From contig JAJFIS010000047.1 in the NCBI GenBank assembly GCA_021774735.1, positions 62,001 to 126,000 of the forward strand: a stretch of DNA of 64,000 bases, read 5' to 3'. This DNA comes from Alphaproteobacteria bacterium. GTDB taxonomy: Bacteria; Pseudomonadota; Alphaproteobacteria; Sphingomonadales; Kordiimonadaceae. Under the pieces are notes generated by a model. It did not search any database. It saw only the letters and a program-made list of their open reading frames with translations, and was not told the DNA's origin. Positions 35,427-44,114 of this stretch are shown one piece after another. Position numbers and translations under genes: made by a program. Position 1 is the stretch's first letter, and each line of letters starts with the position of its first letter.

Positions 35427-35572
35427 ACGGCAATTTCCCAACCACAAGATATGCTATTTCATTAAACTACTCAGAAAAACTCGCGCCCTATATAATGATT
35501 AGGCGGCATCTAGACAAGCTGAAAAACCACAGAATGGAAAGAAGCTGGATAAAAAATAAAAGGAGAAAGACC

Positions 35573-35995
35573 TTAAAAGCCTAATTTTGCCAATTCAACT
35601 TCCGCCCGAAGTTCAATTTCCTCAAGAATTTCAACGAGCTTTGGATCTTCAGCATTTTCACGTTGTGCGCGAGTTAGGCCTGCTAAAACTTTCAATCGTG
35701 CCGCTGGAATAGCGCCTAAAAGTAAACCACGGCGTACTTCTTCTAGCAAATCAAGCATATCATCAGCCCTTTGCAGGCCCTTTGAGGGCCCTTGGGTAGA
35801 ATCAGGTACTTCTTGAATTGACAACAATGAATTAAGAGGTGCAAGCGGTGCTGCGCCCCCAACAGTTGCGGCTGTACCCGTGGAACCACTTTCAGGCGAA
35901 AGTTCAGCGGCAAAGGCTTTGCCGCCAGCCCCGCTTTTCGCTTTGGTCTTTTTCACCGACTTATTTTGTATTTGGCCACTGCCTGAAATCTTCAT
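35573..35995 (-). CDS. fliX: Flagellar assembly regulator FliX
   Basis: The 140-residue protein starts MKISGSGQIQ and has a flexible N-terminus. The conserved C-terminal half reads ADDMLDLLEEVRRGLLLGAIPAARL and LTRAQRENAEDPKLVEILEEIELRAEVELAKLG, both typical of FliX. FliX is specific to alphaproteobacteria and links basal-body assembly to the activity of FlbD, the sigma-54 activator. It is transcribed away from flgI, and the two promoters share the region 35996-36240, which carries ftr-like boxes. Confidence 0.93.
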   Translation of the reverse strand: MKISGSGQIQNKSVKKTKAKSGAGGKAFAAELSPESGSTGTAATVGGAAPLAPLNSLLSIQEVPDSTQGPSKGLQRADDMLDLLEEVRRGLLLGAIPAARLKVLAGLTRAQRENAEDPKLVEILEEIELRAEVELAKLGF

Positions 35996-36027
35996 GAGAT
36001 ATAGACTACTCCGTCTTTGCCTATTGG

Positions 36028-36064
36028 GGCAAGTATCGCCGTGTCTTATTGGGCACTTTCTGCC
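36028..36064. promoter_or_regulatory. Two ftr-like boxes between fliX and flgI
   Basis: GGCAAGTATCGCC (36028-36040) and GGCACTTTCTGCC (36052-36064) fit GGCA-N5-TGCC with at most one mismatch and are 24 bases apart. They lie about 73-109 bases before the flgI -24 element, at a typical enhancer distance, and can also serve fliX. Confidence 0.65.
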
Positions 36065-36135
36065 CTATTGTCCAGCAAAATAGAAAAAAATCAATTAATA
36101 CAGCATGTTAGTATAATAATGCACACCTTAATAAC

Positions 36136-36150
36136 TGGCATGAATATGGC
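36136..36150 (+). promoter_or_regulatory. Sigma-54 (-24/-12) promoter of flgI operon
   Basis: TGGCAT-gaata-TGGC has GG at 36137-36138 and GC at 36149-36150, ten bases apart. The first -12 position differs slightly from consensus (TGGC for TTGC). The transcript should start near 36162. Confidence 0.65.
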
Positions 36151-36240
36151 ATATGAATTCTAGTAAGTCGTGGATCAAAATCTGACTGAGCGGAAAAGCC
36201 GAGCCTTGGCATAAGGCTAAACCAATAAACGAGATACAAT

Positions 36241-37389
36241 ATGATGAATTCTGCTGAACGCTACTCACTTCGCCATATCACCCTGCTCGGCCTATGTATT
36301 TGTACGGCCTTTTTTATGGTTGCTTATAGCGTAAGTGCTCAGGGTACACGCATCAAGGATATAGTTTCCATTGAGACCATCAGGGACAACCAATTGGTCG
36401 GATTGGGGTTAGTCGTGGGCTTAGACGGCACCGGCGATACCCTGCGCAATGTTCCTTATACCACGCAGCAAATTGCGGCAATGTTGGAGCGCCTTGGCAC
36501 TAACATCAAAGGCGTTGATATGAAGCCTGAGAATATCGCCACTGTTATGGTCACCGCAACTTTACCCGCTTTTGCCCGCTCTGGCACTCGCATTGATGTG
36601 AATGTGGCTTCAGCCGGGGATGCAGAAGACCTCCGGGGTGGTGTATTATTGGTAACACCCCTGACCGGTGCAGACGGCGAAATTTATGCTGTTGCCCAAG
36701 GCTCAGTCGCCATTGCAGGCTTTTCAGCTGGCGGTGATGCCAGTGGCACCCAACAGGGTGTACCAACAAGCGGGCGCATCTCTAATGGCGCCATCATTGA
36801 GCGCGAAATAGGCTTTGAGTTAAATGAATTGAATGCTGTAAAGCTAAGCCTGCATAACCCAGACCTGACTACCGCATCACGAGTTGCCATGGCTATTAAT
36901 GCTTTTAAGGGCATGCCTGTTGCTGAGGCCCTAGACCCCAGTACAGTGCAGATAATTCGCCCAGCTGGAGTTGATGGCACCATGGTGTCATTATTAACTG
37001 ATATTGAGCAATTAGAGATTAGACCTGACCAATATGCCAAGGTTATCATTGATGAACGCACAGGCATAATTGTGATGGGTAATAATGTTACAATAAGCCC
37101 GCTGGCAGTCGCCCACGGCAATCTAACAATTACGATTACCGAGATGGCTGAAGTTTCCCAGCCAGGTGCCCTTTCCCGGGGTGGTAATACAGAAGTTGTT
37201 CCCAGAACTTTGGTGGACGTAGATGACGGTGCCAAAAAACGTCGCTTAGCAATGCTAAACAGGGCGACGACGCTTCAAGAATTGGTTGACGGTTTAAATG
37301 CCTTAGGCTTTGGCCCGCGTGACATGATTACCATATTGCAAGCCATCAAGGCCGCAGGTGCCATGCAAGCCGAATTGCAGGTGTTATGA
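36241..37389 (+). CDS. flgI: Flagellar P-ring protein FlgI
   Basis: The 382-residue precursor has a signal peptide (about 14-33, HITLLGLCICTAFFMVAYS, then VSAQG). The mature FlgI begins with RIKDIVSIETIRDNQLVGLGLVVGLDGTGD. The family core MLERLGTNIKG, PAFARSGTRIDVNVASAGDAEDLRGG and LNALGFGPRDMITILQAIKAAGAMQAEL are all present. FlgI assembles the periplasmic P-ring, aided by FlgA. The gene heads an operon with flgJ and the FlgN-like gene; its stop overlaps flgJ by four bases. Confidence 0.96.
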   Translation: MMNSAERYSLRHITLLGLCICTAFFMVAYSVSAQGTRIKDIVSIETIRDNQLVGLGLVVGLDGTGDTLRNVPYTTQQIAAMLERLGTNIKGVDMKPENIATVMVTATLPAFARSGTRIDVNVASAGDAEDLRGGVLLVTPLTGADGEIYAVAQGSVAIAGFSAGGDASGTQQGVPTSGRISNGAIIEREIGFELNELNAVKLSLHNPDLTTASRVAMAINAFKGMPVAEALDPSTVQIIRPAGVDGTMVSLLTDIEQLEIRPDQYAKVIIDERTGIIVMGNNVTISPLAVAHGNLTITITEMAEVSQPGALSRGGNTEVVPRTLVDVDDGAKKRRLAMLNRATTLQELVDGLNALGFGPRDMITILQAIKAAGAMQAELQVL

Positions 37390-37718
37390 TGGATATAAAC
37401 TTCATAAATACCGCTAAAATGCAAGTTGGCAATGCTCAGATGGATGCGGTTAAGCAAGCCGCTCTTATAGCACCCAAAAATGAAAAAGCATTACGAGAGG
37501 CTGCCGAGAGTTTCGAGGCAGTATTTATCTCGCAAATGTTGGGTCCAATGTTTGAAACCGTACCAATCGATGGTCCTTTTGGCGGCGGTAACTCTGAAGG
37601 TATTTATCGCTCCATGATGATGGAACATGTGGGAAAAGGGATCGCAGGCAGCGGCGGCATTGGCATAGCTGATCAAGTTTACAACATATTACTACAATAT
37701 CAGGAGGCTTCATCATGA
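37386..37718 (+). CDS. flgJ: Rod-binding protein FlgJ (rod domain only)
   Basis: The 110-residue protein corresponds to the N-terminal rod-binding domain of FlgJ. Landmarks are AAESFEAVFISQMLGPMFETV (about 37-58) and GIYRSMMMEHVGKGIAGSGGIGIADQVY. The C-terminal muramidase of enterobacterial FlgJ is absent, as is normal in alphaproteobacteria, where a separate lytic enzyme does that work. The start (ATG ATG) overlaps the flgI stop. Confidence 0.92.
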   Translation: MMDINFINTAKMQVGNAQMDAVKQAALIAPKNEKALREAAESFEAVFISQMLGPMFETVPIDGPFGGGNSEGIYRSMMMEHVGKGIAGSGGIGIADQVYNILLQYQEASS

Positions 37719-38179
37719 CCCATATAAATCCTCAGCATCCAGATCAGGTTATGCCTGGCGCTGGTAGTAAGCTCATTGAGTTAAGTAAGCAGCTGTCCCG
37801 CTTACTGCGCAAAGAAAATAAATTACTCGAGCGCAAACAAACAAAAGAGGCGCAAAAAAATAGTGGCGAAAAGGTTCGCTTAACAGCCGAATATCGTAAA
37901 GCCATGAATTATTTGCAAGTGAATGAGAACTTATTAGGCTCAAAAGATTCTGCCAACCGGGTATTGATAAAAGAAGCAACCGATGGCCTGCGTGAAGCAT
38001 TAGCAGAGCATGCGCGTGTCGTGTTGCGCATGAAAGCTGTTGCCGAAGGATTAGTGAATAAAATAAGTGAAGAAGTTGACAAGAAAAATCGCCGGGTTCC
38101 AACCTACGCACCTTCAGCAGCTATAATACAAAGCCGCCAAACGCGCCCAACGAGTATTGCCCTTAATGAAGTTGTTTAA
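37715..38179 (+). CDS. FlgN-like flagellar chaperone
   Basis: The 154-residue, mostly helical basic protein has long alpha-helical heptads (SKLIELSKQLSRLLRKENKLLERKQ, shortened here to its first and last parts) and a mid-region EYRKAMNYLQVNENLL. The length, helical content and position directly after flgJ fit FlgN, the chaperone for hook-associated proteins FlgK and FlgL. It has AGGAGG about eight bases before the ATG and overlaps flgJ by four bases. Sequence similarity is weak, as is typical of FlgN. Confidence 0.72.
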   Translation: MTHINPQHPDQVMPGAGSKLIELSKQLSRLLRKENKLLERKQTKEAQKNSGEKVRLTAEYRKAMNYLQVNENLLGSKDSANRVLIKEATDGLREALAEHARVVLRMKAVAEGLVNKISEEVDKKNRRVPTYAPSAAIIQSRQTRPTSIALNEVV

Positions 38180-38203
38180 GTTGACTTATTGGAGGGATAC
38201 AAA

Positions 38204-38557
38204 ATGTCGATTTTATTCAGCTTTGCCCCCAGTCAGGCTCCGTCACAATTTTTAATGAATGTTTCGCTAGTACATTCACCAAGCACAGCGACATCTGCAA
38301 ACACTGCATCCCCGTCAAGCCTATTTCACCAAAATTTACAATTGCAATTCCAGTCCGTGGGCCAACCAATTTTTAATTATAAATCTCTGGTGCAATCTGC
38401 ACGACCAAGAGAGATGGTATATGTTTTGCCGAGCAGTTTAAGTGCCACTATATTTTCTACTATAGCTTCGCATAGTCCAATCACAAAACCCGTATCAAAA
38501 CGGTCTAAAAAAGCAACATCTAGCGGTGTAAAAACAGTTACCTCTCGCCGCAAATAA
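38204..38557 (+). CDS. Small Ser/Thr-rich protein of unknown function in the flgI operon
   Basis: The protein (about 117 residues) has no recognisable domain. It is rich in Ser, Thr, Pro and Gln, with a possible beta stretch (REMVYVLPSSLSATIF) and a basic end (KRSKKATSS, then SRRK). It is preceded by GGAGGG at seven to eight bases, so translation is well supported; an earlier in-frame TTG at 38189 is less likely. It lies 24 bases after the FlgN-like gene and upstream of flagellin 1, so it is probably part of the same transcript. It may be a flagellar export-related or regulatory protein; nothing supports a specific role. Confidence 0.65.
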   Translation: MSILFSFAPSQAPSQFLMNVSLVHSPSTATSANTASPSSLFHQNLQLQFQSVGQPIFNYKSLVQSARPREMVYVLPSSLSATIFSTIASHSPITKPVSKRSKKATSSGVKTVTSRRK

Positions 38558-38602
38558 TTTCTCTGCCTTCGCCCCCACTTCACCCGTTATATTACCAACA
38601 AA

Positions 38603-38659
38603 CGGCAGTATTTTCTTTACTCAAACTAACATACAGTATCCTCATAGGTACTTCTTGCC
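38603..38659. promoter_or_regulatory. ftr-like boxes upstream of flagellin 1
   Basis: GGTACTTCTTGCC (38647-38659) matches GGCA-N5-TGCC with one mismatch, and GGCAGTATTTTCT (38603-38615) matches half of it. They are about 63-118 bases before the -24 element. These are weaker than the boxes of flagellins 2 and 3. Confidence 0.45.
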
Positions 38660-38720
38660 TACATATGTAAAAAAACATAATAAATTTATATATTTCATAT
38701 ACTTATAATACTTTTAAAAC

Positions 38721-38735
38721 TGGCATGGCATTTGC
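38721..38735 (+). promoter_or_regulatory. Sigma-54 (-24/-12) promoter of flagellin 1
   Basis: TGGCAT-ggcat-TTGC has GG at 38722-38723 and GC at 38734-38735, ten bases apart. The expected start near 38747 leaves a leader of about 50 bases. This also argues against the open-frame start at 38725. Confidence 0.8.
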
Positions 38736-38796
38736 AAATCATCCATTAGGCCGAAAGGTTGGTCTATATATTAAAGCCATGAAATGGAGGGAAGCT

Positions 38797-39627
38797 ATGA
38801 GTTTCTCAGTAAATGTAAATGCTGCCGCGCTATCAGCGCTGCGCAATTTGAACAACACAAGTAGAGACCTGAATCAGACCCAAACTAGAGTCAATACAGG
38901 TCTTAAAATTTCGTCTGCTAAAGATAATGCAGCCATCTTCTCAATCGCTCAAAAGTTGCGGGCTGATCTCCGTGGTTTTAATGCGGTTAAACAAAGCCTC
39001 GACCGTGGTATTTCAACCACAGACGTTGCGCTAGCGGCCGCTGGTTCCATCTCTGATCTATTGATTGAGATGAAAGAAAAAGCTGTTGCCGCAGCTGATC
39101 AAGGCCTTGATTCCAACAGCCGGTCAGCTCTGTCTCAAGACTTTGTAACACTACGAAATCAGATAAGCACTATCATTGCTAACGCTGAGTTTAACGGCAC
39201 TAATCTTATTGATAGTGGCACCGATGCTATTGTTGCCATTACCAACCCAGATGCCACCCAAACACTGAGCATTGCGCATGAGAATCTAACTCTCGGTGGA
39301 ACAAATGTTACCATCTCGGCTGGCCAGACCATTAACACACAAACAACTGCAGCGGCTGTTGTTACAGCGCTTATCGCATCGCTGGATAATGTGAACTCTG
39401 CCCTTACACGGTTAGGCTCCGGTGCCACAGCCCTTGAACAGAACCGCGTATTTGCAGACAAACTATCCGACGTTATTGAGATAGGCATTGGTAACTTGGT
39501 TGATGCTGATCTAGCCAAAGAAAGCGCCAACTTACAAGCGCTGCAAGTTAAACAGCAGCTTGGAATTCAGGCTCTTGGTATCGCCAACCAATCACCGCAG
39601 TCAATTCTCTCCCTTTTCCAAGGGTAA
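38797..39627 (+). CDS. Flagellin 1 (short, D0/D1-only)
   Basis: The 276-residue flagellin starts MSFSVNVNAAALSALRNLN, with GGAGGG a few bases before the ATG. The N-terminal D0/D1 helices (VNTGLKISSAKDNAAIFSIAQKL) and the C-terminal ones (LSDVIEIGIGNLVDADLAKESANLQALQVKQQLGIQAL) are standard; the outer D2/D3 domains are absent. It is the most divergent of the three flagellins in the window and has a different central region (ITNPDATQTLS). It is likely to form part of a multi-flagellin filament and to be glycosylated by the adjacent island. The open frame extends to 38725, but those codons overlap the promoter. Confidence 0.95.
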   Translation: MSFSVNVNAAALSALRNLNNTSRDLNQTQTRVNTGLKISSAKDNAAIFSIAQKLRADLRGFNAVKQSLDRGISTTDVALAAAGSISDLLIEMKEKAVAAADQGLDSNSRSALSQDFVTLRNQISTIIANAEFNGTNLIDSGTDAIVAITNPDATQTLSIAHENLTLGGTNVTISAGQTINTQTTAAAVVTALIASLDNVNSALTRLGSGATALEQNRVFADKLSDVIEIGIGNLVDADLAKESANLQALQVKQQLGIQALGIANQSPQSILSLFQG

Positions 39628-39804
39628 ATTGATAAGCGTCATGGCTTTGATACAGGTATTTTTCCGGCGGCAGCAAAGGGTTGCCCCGGAAAGATATGCT
39701 TGGCATTTAAATATCCCTGACCATGCAAACCGGTGAACGGGCCCTCCCCTTAGTCTTTTTTTGATATTGAATATGAATTAGCACCGCTAGCATTTTTGTG
39801 AGGA

Positions 39805-40992
39805 TTATAGTATTTCCCGCAGTGCCCTAACGACCTTGCCAACATCTTTCTCTTCCATCGCAGGGTAAATGGGTAAGCTGAGAACACGCTGATAGTATCT
39901 ATCCACACCAGGCAGCTTTTGCACACCGTATAAATCACGATAATAAGGTTGATGTGACACAGGAACATAATGAACTTGAGTGCCGACGCATCGACCTGCA
40001 AGGTTTTTCATTAATTCGGTTCGCGTGGTTCTTAAAGCATCATAATCGATTAAAACAGGGTATAAATGCCAAGCCGATTGACAGTCCACACTGCGCCGAA
40101 CAGGAGACAGTGGTAGATTGCTGTCGGCAAAATACTGGTCATATATTTCAGCTATTTTCCTGCGCCTCGCGACAAACCTGTCTAATTTTTTCAACTGACT
40201 TTGCCCAAGGGCACACTGGAAATCCGTAGCTCGGTAATTATAGCCCAGCTCATGCATTTCATAATAACCAAGATTAGCATTGCCATTTTTATCAAAGGCT
40301 AAATCTTTATTTTTCCATGTCCTTGCATCTCGCTGAATATCATGACTACGCAGAGAACGTAACCGTTCAGCGAGTGCAGCATTCGTCGTTGTCACCATAC
40401 CACCCTCACCCATGGCAATGGATTTCACGGGGTGCAGGGAAAAGGTGGCTATATCTTCATACATTCCATCACCGGGCTTGCCGCCGCTAATATAATCCGC
40501 GCCAAGCGCATGGGCACAGTCGGTAATGACTTTTAGGCCATATTCATGAGCGATTTTATATATTTCTGCGGCATGCTCCGCTTGCCCATTTAACCAAACA
40601 GGCAAAACCACCTTTACACGCGCCATATCAGCCCTTGAGAGCGCCTCTAAAAAGGTCGCCGGTGTCAATAAGCCCGTATCCGGATCAACATCAGCGAAAA
40701 TGACATCAGCCCCTGCCATGCGCACCACATTTGCTGTTGAAAGAAATGTAATTGCCGGAACAATGGCTTGATCGCCAGTCGTAACACCTGCAGCGATGAT
40801 CGCCAAATGCAATGCCGTTGTGCCATTCGAGCAAACAACGGCTTCCTTCACTTCCAGAACCGACGCGAAATCATGCTCAAACTCAGCCGCTTTCGGGCCG
40901 CCCGTGAGTATGCCATTCCGCAGAACATCAACTACGGCCTTGATGTCATCTTCATCCAGTTGATGGCGGCCATATGGTAAAAAATCTGACAT
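39805..40992 (-). CDS. pseC: Pseudaminic-acid pathway aminotransferase PseC-like
   Basis: The 395-residue PLP-dependent DegT/DnrJ/EryC1/StrS enzyme has its Schiff-base Lys in the motif SLHPVKSIAMGEGG (about 183-196) and the cofactor-phosphate contacts CSNGTTALHLA (about 53-63). The family role is transfer of an amino group to C4 of UDP-2-acetamido-2,6-dideoxy-beta-L-arabino-hexos-4-ulose, the product of PseB encoded immediately upstream. The two genes are nine bases apart. This is the last gene of the island on the minus strand, 177 bases from the flagellin 1 stop in convergent orientation. A relative making a different 4-amino sugar cannot be excluded. Confidence 0.9.
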   Translation of the reverse strand: MSDFLPYGRHQLDEDDIKAVVDVLRNGILTGGPKAAEFEHDFASVLEVKEAVVCSNGTTALHLAIIAAGVTTGDQAIVPAITFLSTANVVRMAGADVIFADVDPDTGLLTPATFLEALSRADMARVKVVLPVWLNGQAEHAAEIYKIAHEYGLKVITDCAHALGADYISGGKPGDGMYEDIATFSLHPVKSIAMGEGGMVTTTNAALAERLRSLRSHDIQRDARTWKNKDLAFDKNGNANLGYYEMHELGYNYRATDFQCALGQSQLKKLDRFVARRRKIAEIYDQYFADSNLPLSPVRRSVDCQSAWHLYPVLIDYDALRTTRTELMKNLAGRCVGTQVHYVPVSHQPYYRDLYGVQKLPGVDRYYQRVLSLPIYPAMEEKDVGKVVRALREIL

Positions 40993-41000
40993 ATACGGGC

Positions 41001-42035
41001 TTACGTTTCTTCGATAAGGTTTTTTAAAATTATTCCCAGTTCATCCGGGGTTAGCCACCAATCATTTTTGTCACTGGAATATTCAAAACCTTCTGGCATG
41101 CAAGGTTTTCCTAAATCTTTATAATCGGTTCGCTCCCAAAAAGACCATTCCGTATCAATTACAAATCGGTCGCCCAAATCAAAAGTCGTATGGGCATTAT
41201 GCTCAGTGATCATAATTTCATGAAGTTTCTCACCAGGCCGAATGCCAATCTCTTTAGTTGGTATCCCAGGCGCCATAGCCTCAATAAGATCCATAATTTG
41301 CATCGAAGGGATTTTGGGGACAAAAATTTCACCGCCTTGCATGCTGTTGACGCAGCTGAGCGTAAATTCAACAGCCTGCTCCAGCGTTATCCAAAAACGG
41401 GTCATGCGCTTGTCAGTAACTGGCAGCTCCGTGGCACCATCAGCCAGAAGCTTGCGGAAGAAAGGAATGACACTGCCGCGCGAACCAAGTACATTACCAT
41501 AGCGCACGACAGAAAAATGCGTTGAAGTACCGGCCCCAAGCGCGTTCGCCGCCACAAATATTTTATCAGATGCCAGCTTACTAGCACCGTAGAGATTAAT
41601 TGGGTTAACGGCTTTGTCGGTAGACAGTGCAATGACCTGTTTAACGCCCGATCGTATAGCTGCTTCAACCACATTTTCCGCGCCGATAACATTGGTGCGA
41701 ATACATTCAAAAGGGTTATATTCCGCAAGGGGTACCTGCTTTTGCGCCGCCGCATGCACCACAAGATCAACCCCGCGCATTGCCATAACTAGCCGCTCTA
41801 AGTCGCGCACATCACCGATGAAAAAGCGTACCTTTTTCACCTCTTCAGCGCTTAAACTATTTTGAAGCTCGAAATGATTAAGCTCACCGCGCGCAAAAAC
41901 AATAACCTTACGAGGGTTATGCGCCATCAATAAACGCTTTAATAGTGTTTTACCGAAGGAGCCTGTACCCCCGGTGATTAGGATCGATTTGCCGTCAAGA
42001 CCAGCATCACTACCTGAAAATTTCGTCAGACCCAT
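41001..42035 (-). CDS. pseB: UDP-N-acetylglucosamine 4,6-dehydratase (inverting), PseB
   Basis: The protein of about 344 residues belongs to the extended SDR family of 4,6-dehydratases. The cofactor-binding loop ITGGTGSFGKTLLKRLL (about 22-38) and ARGELNHFELQ are diagnostic of PseB. The catalytic YGASKLASDKI (Y-x3-K) is intact. It converts UDP-GlcNAc to the 4-keto-6-deoxy product with C5 inversion, the first step toward pseudaminic acid. ATG 42035 has AAGGGG seven bases away; the GTG at 42041 is an alternative. It is followed immediately by pseC. Confidence 0.94.
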   Translation of the reverse strand: MGLTKFSGSDAGLDGKSILITGGTGSFGKTLLKRLLMAHNPRKVIVFARGELNHFELQNSLSAEEVKKVRFFIGDVRDLERLVMAMRGVDLVVHAAAQKQVPLAEYNPFECIRTNVIGAENVVEAAIRSGVKQVIALSTDKAVNPINLYGASKLASDKIFVAANALGAGTSTHFSVVRYGNVLGSRGSVIPFFRKLLADGATELPVTDKRMTRFWITLEQAVEFTLSCVNSMQGGEIFVPKIPSMQIMDLIEAMAPGIPTKEIGIRPGEKLHEIMITEHNAHTTFDLGDRFVIDTEWSFWERTDYKDLGKPCMPEGFEYSSDKNDWWLTPDELGIILKNLIEET

Positions 42036-42129
42036 ATGCACACCCCTTCAAAGCATGAATTTAGATAAATATATGATTCATAGGTAAATTTTTCGTTTCA
42101 TTTCCCAGTAAACCATAAGTTTCCCCGTT

Positions 42130-44106
42130 CTAACGCCTGCTAATTGTGATGCTGTACTTTAAGCGAATATCGCTAAAGTTATCAAGCACACTCTTAGCAG
42201 GCTTTTGGGCGGTCTCATCCATTTCTCTTGCCGTTAAAATGGCGCGGCAAAAATATTTCTCGCGCACGGGCGCACATTCTATCAAAGCTAAGCTAGCTAC
42301 ATCACTGCGTTCTACCCGAACAACCACACTATGTTTATCCGTGATGAATTTCACCGATCCATCGGTCATTCCAAGTCCAGTGTTCGCCGAAACCACACCC
42401 GAAATTGCTGAACCATGATTAACTGTCATCACTTTCTCTACATCATACAGAGCATGTCGCTGCAACTCCGCTCCGCCGTTATGGCTTTCAAAAGCGAGTG
42501 ATTTCGGATCAAAAATATCAGGGTTGAGCGTTATATGACCAAACCGCAACGTCCCGGAAACTAGCCTTTCAAGTACCCCATCATAGAAAATTTCCACGCG
42601 TCCCTCTTTGGGATAAAAAGCGATGGTTTTTTCTATATTTCCCAGTTTAGTGGTAATAGTTGCCTTAACCTCAAGGCACTCAGCAGCACTGTTCCATCCT
42701 GCATTCGGCGACACTTTCACCAAATCAGTTATTTTACTGGCAGCTGTTGGCTCATGAACAAAATGGCCCGTATAAAAATCAGCACCGTAAGCAATGTCAT
42801 CATAAAACCCATGGGGCAGAGTGCCCACTAGCCAATCATTATCATGGCTGCTTAAAAAACCAAATGCTGCAATCGCAAGACCTCGATAGCGATTAAGGCT
42901 CAAGCTATAGCCGTTTGACTTAATATGAATATACCGTCCGGTATCTTCCACCAACACATGGGCTGGAAGGGTCACTTCTAATGCAATTGATGGCCCCACT
43001 CTTTCATTGCGTGCCTTTAATAAAGCAGGCAAAGACCGGCCTAACTCTTCCCAGCGATTTTCCGTTATATGCGTCCGGTAGTCGCTAGCCCAAAGCGCCA
43101 GCAAATGTCGCCAGTTGTCTTCATTGATCGTCTCTTGCACCGATAAATGCTCAAAATAGCGCCAACAGAGCGTATTTAATTTTGTATCATGGCGTCCCGT
43201 AACACCCCAGCGTAAGACATTGTATTTACGTTGCTTTTTAACAGGAATAGGCGCCGCAGCACTTTCCAGTTGGAGCGGGGTATCAGTCTCTCTGCTCTGG
43301 CTTAAAGCTTGTTTAGGCAAACAGATATCCACAGCATCCATACCCAATAAACTCTTAAATAGCAGCTCGATGCGTTGCCATTCCATAGCACCTGTAGGAG
43401 CAGATTCGCTATCGAACCTACCCGGGCGATAATCAAAGGTTTCTGCGTCACTGGTGTAAAGCGGGAAGGATACCATTTCACCGGCAAACTGAAGCGCTAA
43501 AAATTCGCTATATTCCTCGACCGATATTTCCCCGTGGGCATAACGCTGAAACTTTTGAAAGCTCATCGCATCCGACCATAAAATGGCGATCTCTTCGCCC
43601 TCGCCCACAACCCTTTGCGGGCGCTTCATCAAATCGGGGTGCCAATCTGCGTGATGGCTCGCGGGTTCCGCCCAATCCATCATAATGGCATTGAAACCAG
43701 CATGTTTATATATGGGCACTAAACCCGGGCTATATGCCTGCTCATTAATCAACGCAATATCAGGAACGCAGTCCAGTAGCTTTTTATATATCTTCTGGCC
43801 TAAGGCTAAATTCTCGGCTGTCACTTCTGGCGGCACCAAGGGGCCAATAAGCTGGACATAACCACTGGCGACCAGTTCAACCTTGCCCGATGCTATCAAG
43901 CTTTTGAAGGCAGATACCCATGCCGGATCAAGCTCCTCCACAGCCTCTAGGCTATATCCACTGATCTCTAACCCCAAAGGGATGCCCTGCTCTGCCATAT
44001 TTAACAACGGCCAATAACAGCGCTTAATAACTTCTGCCCTGTCTTCTTTCTCAATCGAGGAAAAAGCCAAATTCAGGTGAAAACATGTATAAAGCTTAAT
44101 TGCCAT
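42130..44106 (-). CDS. GH57-like glycosidase/transferase of the glycan island
   Basis: The 658-residue protein resembles glycoside hydrolase family 57 and related amylase-type folds. FHLNLAFSS occupies the place of the N-terminal HQPxxP-like motif, and LINEQAYSPGLVPIYKHAGF (about 121-140) the place of the conserved nucleophile-bearing motif. The WAEPASHHADWHPD stretch follows. The C-terminal half (about 350-658) is beta-rich, as in GH57 accessory domains. GH57 enzymes act on alpha-glucans; in glycan islands the substrate is unknown, and a role in trimming or glycosidic transfer on the flagellin sugar is inference. The ATG at 44106 is nine bases past the ATP-grasp stop, so the two are co-transcribed. 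Confidence 0.7.
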   Translation of the reverse strand: MAIKLYTCFHLNLAFSSIEKEDRAEVIKRCYWPLLNMAEQGIPLGLEISGYSLEAVEELDPAWVSAFKSLIASGKVELVASGYVQLIGPLVPPEVTAENLALGQKIYKKLLDCVPDIALINEQAYSPGLVPIYKHAGFNAIMMDWAEPASHHADWHPDLMKRPQRVVGEGEEIAILWSDAMSFQKFQRYAHGEISVEEYSEFLALQFAGEMVSFPLYTSDAETFDYRPGRFDSESAPTGAMEWQRIELLFKSLLGMDAVDICLPKQALSQSRETDTPLQLESAAAPIPVKKQRKYNVLRWGVTGRHDTKLNTLCWRYFEHLSVQETINEDNWRHLLALWASDYRTHITENRWEELGRSLPALLKARNERVGPSIALEVTLPAHVLVEDTGRYIHIKSNGYSLSLNRYRGLAIAAFGFLSSHDNDWLVGTLPHGFYDDIAYGADFYTGHFVHEPTAASKITDLVKVSPNAGWNSAAECLEVKATITTKLGNIEKTIAFYPKEGRVEIFYDGVLERLVSGTLRFGHITLNPDIFDPKSLAFESHNGGAELQRHALYDVEKVMTVNHGSAISGVVSANTGLGMTDGSVKFITDKHSVVVRVERSDVASLALIECAPVREKYFCRAILTAREMDETAQKPAKSVLDNFSDIRLKYSITISRR

Positions 44107-44114
44107 AATCTTTG

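Noticed and set aside
38725-38796. Upstream extension of the flagellin 1 reading frame
   Set aside because: The codons overlap the -24/-12 promoter, the extra residues are not flagellin-like, and the ATG at 38797 has GGAGGG. The same holds for flagellin 2 (56932-57012).
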